From Paraburkholderia agricolaris (GTDB lineage Bacteria; Pseudomonadota; Gammaproteobacteria; Burkholderiales; Burkholderiaceae), in contig NZ_QPER01000001.1 of the NCBI RefSeq assembly GCF_009455635.1, forward strand, positions 1,364,001 to 1,428,000: a stretch of DNA of 64,000 nt, written 5' to 3'. The translations under genes were made by a program, and so were the position numbers. This document shows, one piece after another, positions 63,311 through 64,000 of the stretch. The first letter of the stretch is position 1, and each line of letters opens with the position of its first letter. Under the pieces are notes generated by a model. That model worked only from the letters and a program-made list of their open reading frames with translations, made no database searches and was not told the origin of the DNA.

Positions 63311-64000
63311 ATGAACAAACGCATTCTCATCGCCGCGATCGCGGCATCCCTGACAGGTAACGCCGGCGCCGTCACGCGCGGCATCGTCTCGGTGCGCGCG
63401 GACAGCGGCGCCGGCGACGTAAAGGCGCTCATCGAAGGCGTGAACAAGGCTTTTGCCGAGTTCAAAACCGAGCATACGAAGCAGCTCGAGGCGGTCAAGG
63501 CCGGCTTGCCGGCGTCGGACATCAACGCCAAGGTGGAGAAGATCAGCGCTGATCTGGATGCATTCCAGAAAGCGCTGGATGATCACAGCATCAAGATGGC
63601 GGCCCTTGAAATGGGCGGCGGCGGTGGTGCGAAGCTGCGCGACGCCGAATACACCGACGCCTTCCGCGCGCACGTGAAGCGCGGCGAGATCAACGCAGCG
63701 CTCAACAAGGGTGCCGACGAGCAGGGTGGCTATCTGACGCCCGTCGAATGGGATCGCACGATCATCGACAAGCTGGTGCTGATCTCGCCGATGCGCCAAT
63801 TGGCGCAGGTTCAGACGGTCTCGAAGGCTGGTTTTTCGAAGCTGTTCAACATGGGCGGCACGGCGAGCGGTTGGGTCGGTGAAACGGATGCGCGACCGCA
63901 GACTGGCACGGGCACGTTCAAGTCGCTGTCGTTCGCGTCGGGCGAGATCTACGCGAACCCGGCGGCCACGCAGCAGATCCTCGACGACAGCGAAATCGAT
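63311..64000 (+). CDS. HK97-family major capsid protein, cut by window end
   Basis: 230 residues are visible, starting MNKRILIAAIAASLTGNAGA. An N-terminal helical scaffold (delta) domain of about 95 residues with coiled coil (VNKAFAEFKTEHTKQLEAVK) precedes the mature capsid part. That part is recognisable by NKGADEQGGYLTPVEWDRTI, LAQVQTVS and GEIYANPAATQQILDDS. The protease upstream probably removes the delta domain. The frame is open to the edge. Confidence 0.92.
   Translation, partial: MNKRILIAAIAASLTGNAGAVTRGIVSVRADSGAGDVKALIEGVNKAFAEFKTEHTKQLEAVKAGLPASDINAKVEKISADLDAFQKALDDHSIKMAALEMGGGGGAKLRDAEYTDAFRAHVKRGEINAALNKGADEQGGYLTPVEWDRTIIDKLVLISPMRQLAQVQTVSKAGFSKLFNMGGTASGWVGETDARPQTGTGTFKSLSFASGEIYANPAATQQILDDSEID

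Larger units (their letters stand above)
39740..64000. mobile_element. HK97-type siphophage prophage, left part
   Basis: The gene order is integrase-excisionase, accessory genes, OL, repressor, OR, cro, cII-like, replication gene with iterons, nin-like genes, HNH, terminase, portal, ClpP-like protease and capsid. This is a lambda-style layout with HK97-type head genes. All genes look intact, so the phage may be inducible. The right end lies beyond 64000. Confidence 0.93.

Overview
The window is chromosomal DNA of a beta-proteobacterium of the Burkholderiaceae, most likely Paraburkholderia. The evidence is the long fungal/actinobacterial-type LeuA, the paired DUF3443/DUF2844 exported proteins, MXKDX and entericidin lipoproteins, and a large inverted-repeat intergenic element of a kind I associate with Paraburkholderia. 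Positions 1-39705 are host backbone. Positions from the tRNA-Leu near 39.7 kb to the right edge are the left part of a lambda-organised, HK97-type siphophage prophage.

Backbone. leuA (partial) has a leucine-rich leader peptide and attenuator. After it come a lipoprotein-like methyltransferase, a CadD-type transporter, an Ala-rich lipoprotein, a GT41/HMW1C-like glycosyltransferase, the DUF3443/DUF2844 pair, bamC, and a strongly structured candidate sRNA behind a sigma-54-type promoter. Next are an EamA permease, lldP, two small lipoproteins, thiC with a TPP riboswitch, rnk, a DUF1223/cytochrome b561/Tat molybdoenzyme operon, an MXKDX protein, a second EamA permease, a FadH-type reductase, a DUF4397 lipoprotein, entericidin, a NarL-type histidine kinase, two DUF1328 peptides, a ferritin-like protein and two response regulators. 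A 0.7-kb inverted-repeat element, an MFS exporter, a DUF2569-like protein and a LacI-controlled ABC transporter/phosphodiesterase operon complete this half.

Prophage. A tyrosine integrase and overlapping excisionase lie next to tRNA-Leu(UAA), the presumed attL. From 41 to 48 kb is an accessory region where five small membrane-protein genes (plus strand) alternate with minus-strand genes: DUF550, a DNA methyltransferase and an ASCH-type protein. Every membrane-protein gene abuts either a copy of the first ~16 codons of the ASCH gene or a conserved TCATGCTAGGAT box. I read this as a cassette array assembled at boundary repeats, and it is the most unusual structure here. A MazG-led chain of tiny membrane proteins follows, then an OL/PL region, a repressor-linked lipoprotein, a repressor with two tandem HTH domains plus S24 peptidase, an OR/PR region with three operators, cro, a CII-like regulator, and a replication gene carrying 21-bp-spaced iterons (candidate origin).

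The rightward early operon continues with DUF1064, DUF4406, DUF1364 and NinX-like genes, many with 4-bp start/stop overlaps. A HigBA toxin-antitoxin cassette with two palindromic operators sits in front of the late genes: HNH nuclease, candidate cos region, terminase small and large subunits, portal, ClpP-like protease and the start of the major capsid gene, which runs off the window. The right end of the prophage (attR) is outside the window.
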